Below are positions 23,093 to 36,400 of a DNA stretch of 64,000 bases, piece by piece (position 1 is the first letter of the stretch; every line of letters begins with the position of its first letter). Location of the stretch: positions 37,870,345 through 37,934,344 of the forward strand of contig OY759271.1 in NCBI GenBank assembly GCA_963662155.1, written 5' to 3'. Source of the stretch: Lamellibrachia columna. Taxonomy: Eukaryota > Annelida > Polychaeta > Sabellida > Siboglinidae. The notes under the pieces are model-generated. The model did no database searches, had not been told where the DNA came from, and was given only the letters and a program-made list of their open reading frames with translations. The position numbers and the translations under genes were made by a program.

Positions 23093-23400
23093 AATATAAT
23101 CCTTGAATTAGCGGTTAGAACGTCGAGCTCACACAGGTTCCAATCTTCTTGCTGCCGTTTCGAAGCTTTAGCAATTTCGTTTAACCCACGTTGACACAGT
23201 TCACTCAGCTGTATAATGGTTATAATGGCTGCATACAGTGGTGGATATGTGAACGAATAGTCTGCGCAATAATTGCAGCTTGGCTGTATGCTTTCCAGAG
23301 AATTCGAAATGGCGGTGGAATGAACAAGTCTACCAGGGTATGAAGTGTTAAGCGCTTTGAGCAGTTCCAATGACTGGATAACGCGTACATTAACCTATCT
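23093..23400 (+). mobile_element. tRNA-derived SINE, copy 2
   Basis: The head includes TAGCGGTTAGAACG and CACAGGTTCCAATC. The body includes CAGTTCACTCAGCTGTATAA and GTGGTGGATATGTGAACGAA, shared with copies at 10470-10786 (minus) and 55797-56040. It directly abuts the 28-bp array. Confidence 0.7.
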
Positions 23401-23599
23401 AAGACTGAACAAGTTTAAACTGATTTATACGTATTTAACGTTTTCTGATAGCAGCAACATGAAATGCATATGTCACAATTATCATATTATGACTATATAT
23501 TACAACAGAGTGTAGTTTTGTTTTAACACCAGGGAAATTATAATCATGTATGAGATTCGTAAGGCAGATGAGATTAAAAAAAACCTTACATTTTATCAA

Positions 23600-24165
23600 A
23601 CAAAAAAGTTCCACATGGCAAGTGGATAAGGAAGCCATTGGCTTATCAATAATCCAACAATTCTATCATCTGTGTATAGCCCCCCATTGTCAGATATCTG
23701 TCAATTCGATTTTTAAACATATTCACATTACTAGCATTAACACAGTCATTTGACAGTTTGTTCCATCCATTTATCACCCTCTGTGAGAAAGAGTACTTTC
23801 ACATATCCAACCTACACCAACGCTGCTTCGTGTCCTCTGGCTCTACTGCCTTCTTTAAGTTTAAAGAACATATTCCTATCAACATCCTCATAACCGTTCA
23901 CTATTTTAAATACTTCTGTTTGGTCTCCTCTTAGTCTTTTGGTCTCCAGTGTTGTCAAACTACATTGTAATAAGCGGCTTTCATGACTAAGGTCTTTCAA
24001 TTCTGGAATCATTTTAGTTGCTCTTCGTTGTATTCTTTCTAGCTTGTCTATGTCCTTTTTACGATATGGCCTCCATGCTTAAATACAATATTCCAAATGT
24101 GGTCTAACTATTGCCTTGTACAGGGGTACAATTAGCTGTTTCTTCTTAAGTACTATGGAGAGCAT
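23600..24165 (-). mobile_element. CR1-like LINE fragment (3' part, degraded)
   Basis: The minus-strand frame 24012-23812 encodes MIPELKDLSHESRL and RLRGDQTEVFKIVNGYE, homologous to the C-terminal region of the LINE at 19562. The 3' end shows the CCAATGGCTTCCTTATCCAC tail. Stops and a 5' break near 24165 mark it as dead. Confidence 0.85.
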
Positions 24166-24387
24166 AGTGGGATTTAGTGATCGACATGTCTTTGTTTCAA
24201 ACACCACAACATGTATATGTTATGGTAGCCAAAATGACACGACTAATTTTATGTGTCATCGTTGGAAACTCGATATGTCGACGTTTCATAGGATTCGACC
24301 ATATACACACATACATTGTTTTGGGTTGACAATTTGAAAGAACACTATTACCGTCTTTTGGCATTATTCGTTCTTATCGATACACAG

Positions 24388-24510
24388 GAACTGTTCGACG
24401 ACGCCAAGGAACTGACAGGCTCCGAGTTCGTGGACAAGGTCAAGTACATCGCTGACGTTTGGTGGCCAGCTAAGAAGGTAGCGGATGAGACGAGCGTGAC
24501 CAATGTTGAG
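24388..24510 (+). pseudogene. MYG1-like exon (C-terminal-region fragment)
   Basis: Acceptor ATACACAG, donor GTTGAG|GTACAG, 41 intact codons. ELTGSEFVDKVKYIADVWWP and AKKVADE resemble the segment of MYG1 after the DHH part (EF...W.PA..LVEEA). The exon is open, but it lies upstream of the first-exon copy on the same strand (26925), so it cannot be part of a colinear gene there. It is a remnant of a rearranged or tandem MYG1 duplicate. Confidence 0.6.
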
Positions 24511-24762
24511 GTACAGTCGCATTGTAACAGCGAGTAGGTGTAGGCTCCTTTCTGGTGTTACGTTGACAAGTGAGCCTACGTTGACAAGTGAGCCTACGTT
24601 GACAAGTGAGCCTACGCTAAGAAGGTAGCGGATGAGACGAGCGTGACCAATGTTGAGGTACAGTCGCATTGTAACAGCGAGTAGGTGTAGGCTCCTTTCT
24701 GGTGTTACGTTGACAAGTGAGCCTACGTTGACAAGTGAGCCTACGTTGACAAGTGAGCCTAC
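24469..24762. repeat. 147-bp tandem duplication of an exon 3' end and donor
   Basis: 24469-24615 and 24616-24762 are near-identical. Each contains the last 14 codons of the MYG1-like exon, its GTACAG donor and three 18-bp GTTGACAAGTGAGCCTAC repeats. Confidence 0.9.
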
Positions 24763-26146
<1,384 letters not shown>

Positions 26147-27332
26147 TTCATCAATGTTATGTCTTGATAAAAAATATACGTTAAATATCGGAATTTGCGT
26201 ACAATATTGATTGATGCTAAGTGAAATAAGCAAGATGTTCAATTAACATGCGCTGTTGCAACGTTAATATCCATTAATATCAGCTGTCTTGTGTTGTTAT
26301 ATTGCATTCTTCGTCTTAATTACACTTTTTAGTTTTGCTTCTCGCACCATTCGAATAAATGGTGAATACATGTATTGTTGAAGGGACATTTGCCACTTGT
26401 GGCTGTACACCTATATCGAAATTGTGATATAATTATGTGATTAGTATGTGTATGTATCACTTGTATGTATCACAATTCCTATAATACATTATCAAAATCA
26501 TTATTACTTTTGAAGTCTCAATTGGGCCGCTTCATGCATTCTGTAGCTACTTGTTTTAAAGTGCAGTTTTAAATTTTTTTAGTGTTTACAAACAAGGATA
26601 TTATTTTTTTAGAAGGAGCAGCAGGAAATGTGAACAAAACAGCAAACACATCTCATTCCCAAATCAGGAGAGATGGCAACTCTGCGTTGTGAGAATGTTG
26701 TGTCTAACTTTTACGTGCATGTCTTTCCAAGTTGGAAGCTGGTCCACTTGCTGCAAGGCAATCCCTGTGTTGATCGCCTCTTCACCGTCGATGAAGTGCA
26801 GGGGGCATTCGTCACCAGTAAACTGTATCGCATCATCAATGAACAGCGTCACAGCACATGGCGGGTTCAACTTGTTTCAACAAAAAAGGAGACATGTCTA
26901 GCCAAGTCCCCAATTGTTGCGGAGAATACGAAGAAGATTGGTGCTCACGATGGCACGTTCACTGCGACGAGATTGCTTCCTACTAAAAACAACTGCCGGA
27001 ATACAAAGAGGCGGAAGTCATCAGATGTGTTATCCTGTTATCTATGTTATCCTGTTATCTATGTGTGCTTCAGCTGTTTTATTACCTTTGTAATAACGCG
27101 ACCATAGCATTGTTCATCAAATATACCCACCACGATTACTGCCATCACATGTCATAGTTGAACATAGCAGTCGTACAAAGTTCCGTGCACCAGTCTTAAT
27201 TGTTACGGACTTTGCGGAAATGAGATTGCTCTCCACCCGTGGGAACAAACGAATTCCCGATTTGGCATGGCAGCTTTGAAATATGTACACCTATTAAAAA
27301 TAGAATCACGTTAATAATGATATATTATTTAC

Positions 27333-27451
<119 letters not shown>

Positions 27452-27659
27452 CACTGATATATAACTTTTTCGCTGACTGTCGAATAGGACGAGAGATCCT
27501 GCCGTGTTGGCCACCTGTGATGTAGTTGTTGAAGTCGGTGGGTAACACATCAACGTCCTCAACAGGTACGACCACCATCAAAGGTAATTACGGATGCCGA
27601 TAACGCAACAATACTATATTTACTTATTTAACACGATTCAATAATATTTTAAGAAGATT

Positions 27660-27743
27660 CAACCATTTCCAAATGACAAGTGGACAAGGAAGCTTTTGGC
27701 TAACGAGAGTCTGGCCATTGTTCATCTACATGTAGCCCACCTC
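27660..27743 (-). mobile_element. CR1 3'-tail remnant inside the MYG1 pseudogene
   Basis: ACAAGTGGACAAGGAAGC, CGAGAGTC and TTGTTCATCTAC match the reverse complement of the LINE 3' end at 21270-21330. It ends where MYG1-like coding sequence (ACTGCGGGTCTT) begins. Confidence 0.65.
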
Positions 27744-28073
27744 ACTGCGGGTCTTGTCTACTTTCACTACGGTCGCCGGGTGCTCGCTGAGATCGTGGAC
27801 AAAGACGAATCGGACGATCTGGTGAAGCCTGTCTACAAGAAGGTCTACGATGAGTTTGTCGAAGCCATTGATGTGATCGACAACGGCATCTTGCCAATGG
27901 AGGGGGACCTGCGGTAAGTCTGTATGCAACTGCAATCAGTTTCTATTGACTTACAGACTACAGATGTTAAGCCGACTGACCCGTCATTTCCGGACTTGTT
28001 TTTGTCGGACGTTTCGTTTAATAAGGATAATTGTTGTTTGCTTCTGCTTTCTTTCTGTTATACGTTTGCAGCG

Positions 28074-28226
28074 GCACTATCGCGACTTTACGTTTAACTA
28101 TCGCGACTTTACGTTTAACTATCGCGACTTTACGTTTAACTATCGCGACTTTACGTTTAACTATCGCGACTTTACGTTTAACTATCGCGACTTTACGTTT
28201 AACTATCGCGACTTTACGTTTAACTA
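28074..28226. repeat. 21-bp minisatellite, 7 copies
   Basis: The unit is CTATCGCGACTTTACGTTTA plus A; near-perfect. Confidence 0.96.
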
Positions 28227-28271
28227 ATGTCTGAAGTATTTCGTAGAACTGCAATAATTTAAACGTTGGCT

Positions 28272-28362
28272 TCTTATCCTTATTATCCTTATTATCCTTA
28301 TTATCCTTATTATCCTTATTATCCTTATTATCCTTATTATCCTTATTATCCTTATTATCCTT
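28272..28362. repeat. 9-bp repeat (TTATTATCC), 10 copies
   Basis: A perfect TTATTATCC-type array. Confidence 0.96.
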
Positions 28363-28958
28363 CACCTTCTTTGCTTTACTTTGACTTCTTTACTTGGCTG
28401 CCATTTACGGAATTACAATTAGCTGCTCAAACAAATGACGGTTAGACCCTTAAATCCACGACTTACCCCAAAGACTCGAATTGAACACCTATGGCGACGA
28501 TGCGACTCGACTGAAGCTACAACGTAGTTCCATGATTCGCGATCAGGCCGAATTTGCCTAGCAGAAATTCATTGCCGTTCCGATACTTGCTAAAAGGCAC
28601 TTTCACGTATAGGGTACACAAAATGTTCCACGCAGTTTTCCAGTTGTTTGGTTCATGTCATTTTCCAACATTGTATATGATGTTACATTAACTCTGATAT
28701 TTTAGTAGCATGACGTTTCATAAGTTTCCTAAAAATGGGCTTCAAAGTTATTCAAAGTAGGAGAGGAGATTTCTTTAACACACAATATACCATTATTATA
28801 TGAGGTACGTGCTAATTATTCTCATACATAATTGCATTACTGAATAAAACAATGCAATAAAATAACAACAATCTACTGCACCCGAGCTCAGCAACGCGTC
28901 ACAGTCACAAAGGGTTAGGTAATTTCAAATCGGTTCATAATTTCATGATGACGTCGGA
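28363..28958. other. Intergenic sequence, no gene seen
   Basis: About 600 bp. GAGCTCAGCAACGCGTC and AAAGGGTTAGG near 28885-28917 resemble LINE 3'-UTR pieces at 57360-57410 and 63640. Otherwise unassigned. Confidence 0.4.
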
Positions 28959-29130
28959 ATGTTGTTACATATCCTGCTTCCAACTAACAATGTTGTTACA
29001 TATCCTGCTTCCAACTAACAATGTTGTTACATATCTTGCTTCCAACTAACAATGTTGTTACACATCCTGCTTCCAACTAACAATGTTGTTACATACCCTG
29101 CTTCCAACTAACAATGAGTTAGTTGGAAGC
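28959..29130. repeat. 31-bp minisatellite ending in an inverted copy
   Basis: Five copies of a unit starting CAATGTTGTTACATATCCTG. The array ends in a perfect stem-loop: GCTTCCAACTAAC (29100-29112), loop AATGA, and its reverse complement (29118-29130). Confidence 0.92.
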
Positions 29131-29165
29131 TGAGCCGCCCTTGGTCCGACATTCATTTTAACTCA

Positions 29166-29167
<2 letters not shown>

Positions 29168-29257
<90 letters not shown>

Positions 29258-29306
29258 CACCAGGTGAACCATACACGCATATACATATTATACGTGCGCG
29301 CGTGAA

Positions 29307-29342
<36 letters not shown>

Positions 29343-29441
29343 TGAGTGTCTATGTGCCCCGCGTGTGAATGAGTGAGTAGGTGAGTGCATGCACGTTGCA
29401 TCAATGACAAACAAACTGATACGATATTGTAATATATACTG

Positions 29442-29515
<74 letters not shown>
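29168..29515. repeat. (TA)n, (GTGC)n, (TA)n microsatellite cluster
   Basis: TA runs at 29168-29256 and 29443-29515 flank a GTGC run at about 29302-29343. The Ile-Tyr open frames are artefacts. Confidence 0.96.
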
Positions 29516-29517
<2 letters not shown>

Positions 29518-29705
29518 TAATGCTTTCAATTGGTATATCATGTTTGTAGGGGGGGGGGGTAAATACGCAACCAATATAATGTTAAACCGTTTGCGAAATT
29601 GCACAATTTAAAGAAAATTTTAATTTGACGGTGACTTTGTTGGATCTTCCCTACAGCTCTACATAACAGCTCTTAGATATAAATCCGCATGATTGGAAGA
29701 CAACG

Positions 29706-30452
29706 CTTTTCAATGGTATATGATGTAACTGTGTGTCGTGGGGTAAAGTCAGTATTATCAACAATGATATATGATGTAACTGTGTGTCGTGGGGTAAAGT
29801 CAGTATTATCAACAATGATATATGATGTAACTGTGAGTCGTGTGGTGAAGTCAGTACTATCAACAATGATATATGATGAGACTGTGAGTTGTGGGGTAAA
29901 GTCAGTATTATCAACAATGATATATGATGTAACTGTGAGTCGTGTGGTGAAGTCAGTACTATCAACAATGATATATGATGTAACTGTGAGTCGTGTGGTG
30001 AAGTCAGTACTATCAACAATGATATATGATGAGATTGTGTGTCGTGGGGTAAAGTCAGTACTATCAACAATGATATATGATGAGACTGTGAGTTGTGGGG
30101 TAAAGTCAGTACTATCAACAATGATATATGATGTAACTGTGAGTCGTGTGGTGAAGTAAGTACTATCAACAATGATATATGATGAGACTGTGAGTTGTGG
30201 GGTAAAGTCAGTACTATCAACAATGATATATGATGAGACTGTGTGTCGTGGGGTGAAGTCACTATCAACAATGATATATGATGAGACTGTGTGTCGTGGG
30301 GTGAAGTCACTATCAACAATGATATATGATGAGACTGTGAGTCGTGGGGTGAAGTCACTATCAACAATGATATATGATGAGACTGTGTGTAGTGGGGTAA
30401 AGTCAGTATTATCAACAATGATATCTGATGTAATTGTGTGTCGTGGGGTAAA
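29706..30452. repeat. 51/48-bp minisatellite, about 15 copies
   Basis: The unit starts ATGATATATGATGTAACTGT and continues GTGTCGTGGGGTAAAGTCAG, with 48-bp variants from about 30240. It runs directly into the 40-bp array. Confidence 0.95.
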
Positions 30453-30453
30453 G

Positions 30454-33400
30454 TCTGCTGTACCGCCCAGGCTGTTATGGGGCTAGTTCATGTACTGCTG
30501 TACCGCCCCGGCTGTTATAAGGTTAGTTAATCTACTGCTGTACCGCCCCGGTTGTTATGAGGCTAGTTCATGTACTGCTGTACCGCCCAGGCTGTTATGA
30601 GGCTAGTTCATCTACTGCTGTACCGCCCCGGTTGTTATGAGGCTAGTTCATCTACTGCTGTACCGCCCAGGCTGTTATGAGGCTAGATCGTCTAGTGCTG
30701 TACCGCCCCGGTTGTTATGAGGCTAGTTCATCTACTGCTGTACCGATCAGGCTGTTTTGAGGCTAGTTCGTCTACTGATGTACCGCCCAGGTTGTTATGA
30801 GGCTAGATCATGTACTGCAGTACCGCCCAGGCTGTTATGACGCTAGTTCATCTACTGCTTTACCGCCCAGGTTGTTATGAGGCTAGTTCATGTACTGCTG
30901 TACCGCCCTGGCTGTTATGAGGCTAGTTCATCTACTGCTTTACCGCCCAGGTTGTTATGAGGCTAGTTCATGTACTGCTGTACCGCCCTGGCTGTTATGA
31001 GGCTAGTTCATCTACTGCTTTACCGCCCCGGTTGTTATGAGGCTAGTTCATCTACTGCTGTACCGCCCTGGCTGTTATGAGGCTAGTTCATGTACTGCTG
31101 TACCGCCCAGGCTATTATGAGGCTAGTTCGTCTACTGCTTTACCGCCCAGGTTGTTATGAGGCTAGTTCATGTACTGCTGTACCGCCCTGGCTGTTATGA
31201 GGCTAGTTCGTCTACTGCTTTACCGCCCAGGTTGTTATGAGGCTAGTTCATGTACTGCTGTACCGCCCTGGCTGTTATGAGGCTAGTTCATCTACTGCTT
31301 TACCGCCCCGGTTGTTATGAGGCTAGTTCATGTACTGCTGTACCGCCGAGGCTGTTATGAGGCTAGTTCATCTACTGCTGTACCGCCCAGGTTGTTATAA
31401 AGCTAGTTCATGTACTGCTGTACCGCCCAGGCTGTTATGAGGCTAGTTCATCTACTGCTGTACCGCCCCGGTTGTTATGAGGCTAGTTCATCTACTGCTG
31501 TACCGCCCAGGCTGTTATGAGGCTAGTTCTTCTACTGCTGTATCGCCCATGCTGTTATGAGGCTAGTTCGTGTACTGCTGTACCACCCCGGCTGTTATGA
31601 GGCTAGCTCATGTACTGCTGTACCGCCCCGGCTGTTATGACGCTAGTTCATCTACTGCTGTACCGCCCCTGCTGTTATGGGGCTAGTTCATGTACTGTTG
31701 TACCGCCATGACTGTTATAAGGCTAGTTCATGTACTGCTGTACCGCCCCGACTGTTATAAGGCTAGTTCATGTACTGCTGTACCGCCCCGACTGTTATGA
31801 GGCTAGTTCATGTACTGCTGTACCGCCCAGTCTGTTATGGGGCTAGTTCATGTACTGCTGAACCGCCCAGTCTGTTATGGGGCTAGTTCATGTACTGCTG
31901 TACCGCCCCGGTTGTTATGAGGCTAGTTCATCTACTGCTGTACCGCCCAGGCTGTTATGAGGCTAGTTCGTCTACTGCTGTACCGCCCCGGCTGTTATGA
32001 TGCTAGTTCATCTACTGCTGTACCGCCCCGGCTGTTATGGAGCTAGTTCTTGTACTGCTGTACCGCCCAGGCTGTTATGCAGCTAGTTCACGTACTGCTG
32101 TACCGCCCCGGTTGTTATGAGGCTAGTTCATCTACTGCTGTACCGCCCCGGCTGTTATGGAGCTAGTTCATGTACTGCTGTACCGCCCCGGCTGTTATGA
32201 GGCTAGTTCATGTACTGCTGTATCGCCCTGGCTGTTATGAGGCTAGTTCATCTACTGCTTTACCGCCCAGGTTGTTATGAGGCTAGTTCATGTACTGCTG
32301 TACCGCCCTGGCTGTTATGAGGCTAGTTCATCTACTGCTTTACCGCCCCGGTTGTTATGAGGCTAGTTCATGTACTGCTGTACCGCCCAGGCTATTATGA
32401 GGCTAGTTCGTCTACTGCTTTACCGCCCAGGTTGTTATGAGGCTAGTTCATGTACTGCTGTACCGCCCTGGCTGTTATGAGACTAGTTCGTCTACTGCTT
32501 TACCGCCCAGGTTGTTATGAGGCTAGTTCATGTACTGCTGTACCGCCCTGGCTGTTATGAGGCTAGTTCATCTACTGCTTTACCGCCCCGGTTGTTATGA
32601 GGCTAGTTCATCTACTGCTGTACCGCCCAGGCTGTTATGAGGCTAGTTCGTCTATTGCTGTACCGCCCAGGCTATTATGAGGCTAGTTCGTCTACTGATG
32701 TACCGCCCAGGCTGTTATGAGGCTAGTTCATCTACTGCTGTACCGCCCAGGCTATTATGAGGCTAGTTCGTCTACTGCTGTACCGCCCAGGTTGTTATGA
32801 GGCTAGTTCATGTACTGCTGTACCGCCGAGGCTGTTATTAGGCTAGTTCATCTACTGCTGTACCGCCCAGGTTGTTATGAAGCTAGTTCATGTACTGCTA
32901 TACCGCCCAGGCTGTTATGAGGCTAGTTCATCTACTGCTGTACCGCCCCGGTTGTTATGAGGCTAGTTCATCTACTGCTGTACCGCCCAGGCTGTTATGA
33001 GGCTAGTTCTTCTACTGCTGTATCGCCCATGCTGTTATGAGGCTAGTTCGTGTACTGCTGTACCACCCCGGCTGTTATGAGGCTAGCTCATGTACTGCTG
33101 TACCGCCCCGGCTGTTATGACGCTAGTTCATCTACTGCTGTACCGCCCCTGCTGTTATGGGGCTAGTTCATGTACTGTTGTACCGCCATGACTGTTATAA
33201 GGCTAGTTCATGTACTGCTGTACCGCCCCGACTGTTACAAGGCTAGTTCATGTACTGTTGTACCGCCCCGACTGTTATGAGGCTAGTTCATGTACTGCTG
33301 TACCGCCCAGTCTGTTATGGGGCTAGTTCATGTACTGCTGAACCGCGCAGTCTGTTATGGGGCTAGTTCATGTACTGCTGTACCGCCCCGGTTGTTATGA

Positions 33401-36400
33401 GGCTAGTTCATCTACTGCTGTACCGCCCAGGCTGTTATGAGGCTAGTTCGTCTATTGCTGTACCGCCCCGGCTGTTATGATGCTAGTTCATCTACTGCTG
33501 TACATCCCCGGCTGTTATGGAGCTAGTTCTTGTACTGCTGTACCGCCCAGGCTGTTATGCAGCTAGTTCATGTACTGCTGTACCGCCCCGGTTGTTATGA
33601 GGCTAGTTCATCTACTGCTGTACCGCCCCGGCTGTTATGGAGCTAGTTCATGTACTGCTGTACCGCCCCGGTTGTTATGAGGCTAGTTCATCTACTGCTG
33701 TACCGCCCAGGCTGTTATGAGTCTAGTTCATCTACTGCTGTACGGCCCCGGTTGTTATGAGGCTAGTTCATCTACTGCTGTACCGCCCCGGCTGTTATGG
33801 AGCTAGTTCTTGTACTGCTGTACCGCCCAGGCTGTTATGCAGCTAGTTCACGTACTGCTGTACCGCCCCGGTTGTTATGAGGCTAGTTCATCTACTGCTG
33901 TACCGCCCCGGCTGTTATGGAGCTAGTTCATGTACTGCTGTACCGCCCCGGCTGTTATGAGGCTAGTTCATGTACTGCTGTATCGCCCTGGCTGTTATGA
34001 GGCTAGTTCATCTACTGCTTTACCGCCCAGGTTGTTATGAGGCTAGTTCATGTACTGCTGTACCGCCCTGGCTGTTATGAGGCTAGTTCATCTACTGCTT
34101 TACCGCCCCGGTTGTTATGAGGCTAGTTCATCTACTGCTGTACCGCCCTGGCTGTTATGAGGCTAGTTCATGTACTGCTGTACCGCCCCGGCTATTATGA
34201 GACTAGTTCGTCTACTGCTTTACCGCCCAGGTTGTTATGAGGCTAGTTCATGTACTGCTGTACCGCCCTGGCTGTTATGAGACTAGTTCGTCTACTGCTT
34301 TACCGCCCAGGTTGTTATGAGGCTAGTTCATGTACTGCTGTACCGCCCTGGCTGTTATGAGGCTAGTTCATCTACTGCTTTACCGCCCCGGTTGTTATGA
34401 GGCTAGTTCATCTACTGCTGTACCGCCCAGGCTGTTATGAGGCTAGTTCGTCTATTGCTGTACCGCCCAGGCTATTATGAGGCTAGTTCGTCTACTGATG
34501 TACCGCCCAGGCTGTTATGAGGCTAGTTCATCTACTGCTGTACCGCCCAGGCTATTATGAGGCTAGTTCGTCTACTGCTGTACCGCCCAGGTTGTTATGA
34601 GGCTAGTTCATGTACTGCTGTACCGCCTAGGCTGTTATGAGGCTAGTTCATCTACTGCTGTACCGCCCAGGTTGTTATGAAGCTAGTTCATGTACTGCTA
34701 TACCGCCCAGGCTGTTATGAGGCTAGTTCATCTACTGCTGTACCGCCCCGGTTGTTATGAGGCTAGTTCATCTACTGCTGTACCGCCCAGGCTGTTATGA
34801 GGCTAGTTCTTCTACTGCTGTATCGCCCATGCTGTTATGAGGCTAGTTCGTGTACTGCTGTACCACCCCGGCTGTTATGAGGCTAGCTCATGTACTGCTG
34901 TACCGCCCCGGCTGTTATGACGCTAGTTCATCTACTGCTGTACCGCCCCTGCTGTTATGGGGCTAGTTCATGTACTGTTGTACCGCCATGACTGTTATAA
35001 GGCTAGTTCATGTACTGCTGTACCGCCCCGACTGTTATAAGGCTAGTTCATGTACTGTTGTACCGCCCCGACTGTTATGAGGCTAGTTCATGTACTGCTG
35101 TACCGCCCAGTCTGTTATGGGGCTAGTTCATGTACTGCTGAACCGCGCAGTCTGTTATGGGGCTAGTTCATGTACTGCTGTACCGCCCCGGTTGTTATGA
35201 GGCTAGTTCATCTACTGCTGTACCGCCCAGGCTGTTATGAGGCTAGTTCTTCTACTGCTGTACCGCCCCGGCTGTTATGATGCTAGTTCATCTACTGCTG
35301 TACATCCCCGGCTGTTATGGAGCTAGTTCTTGTACTGCTGTACCGCCCAGGCTGTTATGCAGCTAGTTCATGTACTGCTGTACCGCCCCGGTTGTTATGA
35401 GGCTAGTTCATCTACTGCTGTACCGCCCCGGCTGTTATGGAGCTAGTTCATGTACTGCTGTACCGCCCCGGTTGTTATGAGGCTAGTTCATCTACTGCTG
35501 TACCGCCCAGGCTGTTATGAGGCTAGTTCATCTACTGCTGTACGGCCCCGGTTGTTATGAGGCTAGTTCATCTACTGCTGTACCGCCCCGGCTGTTATGG
35601 AGCTAGTTCTTGTACTGCTGTACAGCCCAGGCTGTTATGGAGCTAGTTCATGTACTGCTGTAACGCCCCGGTTGTTATAAGGCTAGTTCATCTACTGCTG
35701 TACCGCCCCAACTGTTATAAGGCTAGTTCATGTACTGCTGTACCGCCCCGGCTGTTATGAGGCTAGTTCATCTACTGCTGTACCGCCCCGGCTGTTATAA
35801 GGCTAGTTCATCTACTGCTGTACCGCCCCGGCTGTTATGGAGCTAGCTCATGTACTGCTGTACCGCCCCGGCTGTTATGGAGCTAGTTCATCTACTGCTG
35901 TACCGCCCCGGCTGTTATGGAGCTAGTTCATGTACTGCTGTACCGCCCCGGTTGTTATGAGGCTAGTTCATCTACTGCTGTACCGCCCAGGCTGTTATGA
36001 GGCTAGTTCATCTACTGCTGTACCGCCCCGGTTGTTATGAGGCTAGTTCATCTACTGCTGTACCGCCCCGGCTGTTATGGAGCTAGTTCTTGTACTGCTG
36101 TACCGCCCAGGCTGTTATGGAGCTAGTTCATGTACTGCTGTACCGCCCCGGTTGTTATGAGGCTAGTTCATCTACTGCTGTACCGCCCCGGCTGTTATGG
36201 AGCTAGTTCATGTACTGCTGTACCGCCCCGGTTGTTATGAGGCTAGTTCATCTACTGCTGTACCGCCCCAACTGTTATAAGGCTAGTTCATGTACTGCTG
36301 TACCGCCCCGGCTGTTATGAGGCTAGTTCATCTACTGCTGTACTGCCCCGGCTGTTATGAGGCTAGTTCATCTACTGCTGTACCGCCCTGGCTGTTATGA

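Noticed and set aside
29651..30486. 255-codon minus and 156-codon plus frames
   Set aside because: 51-bp array translations.
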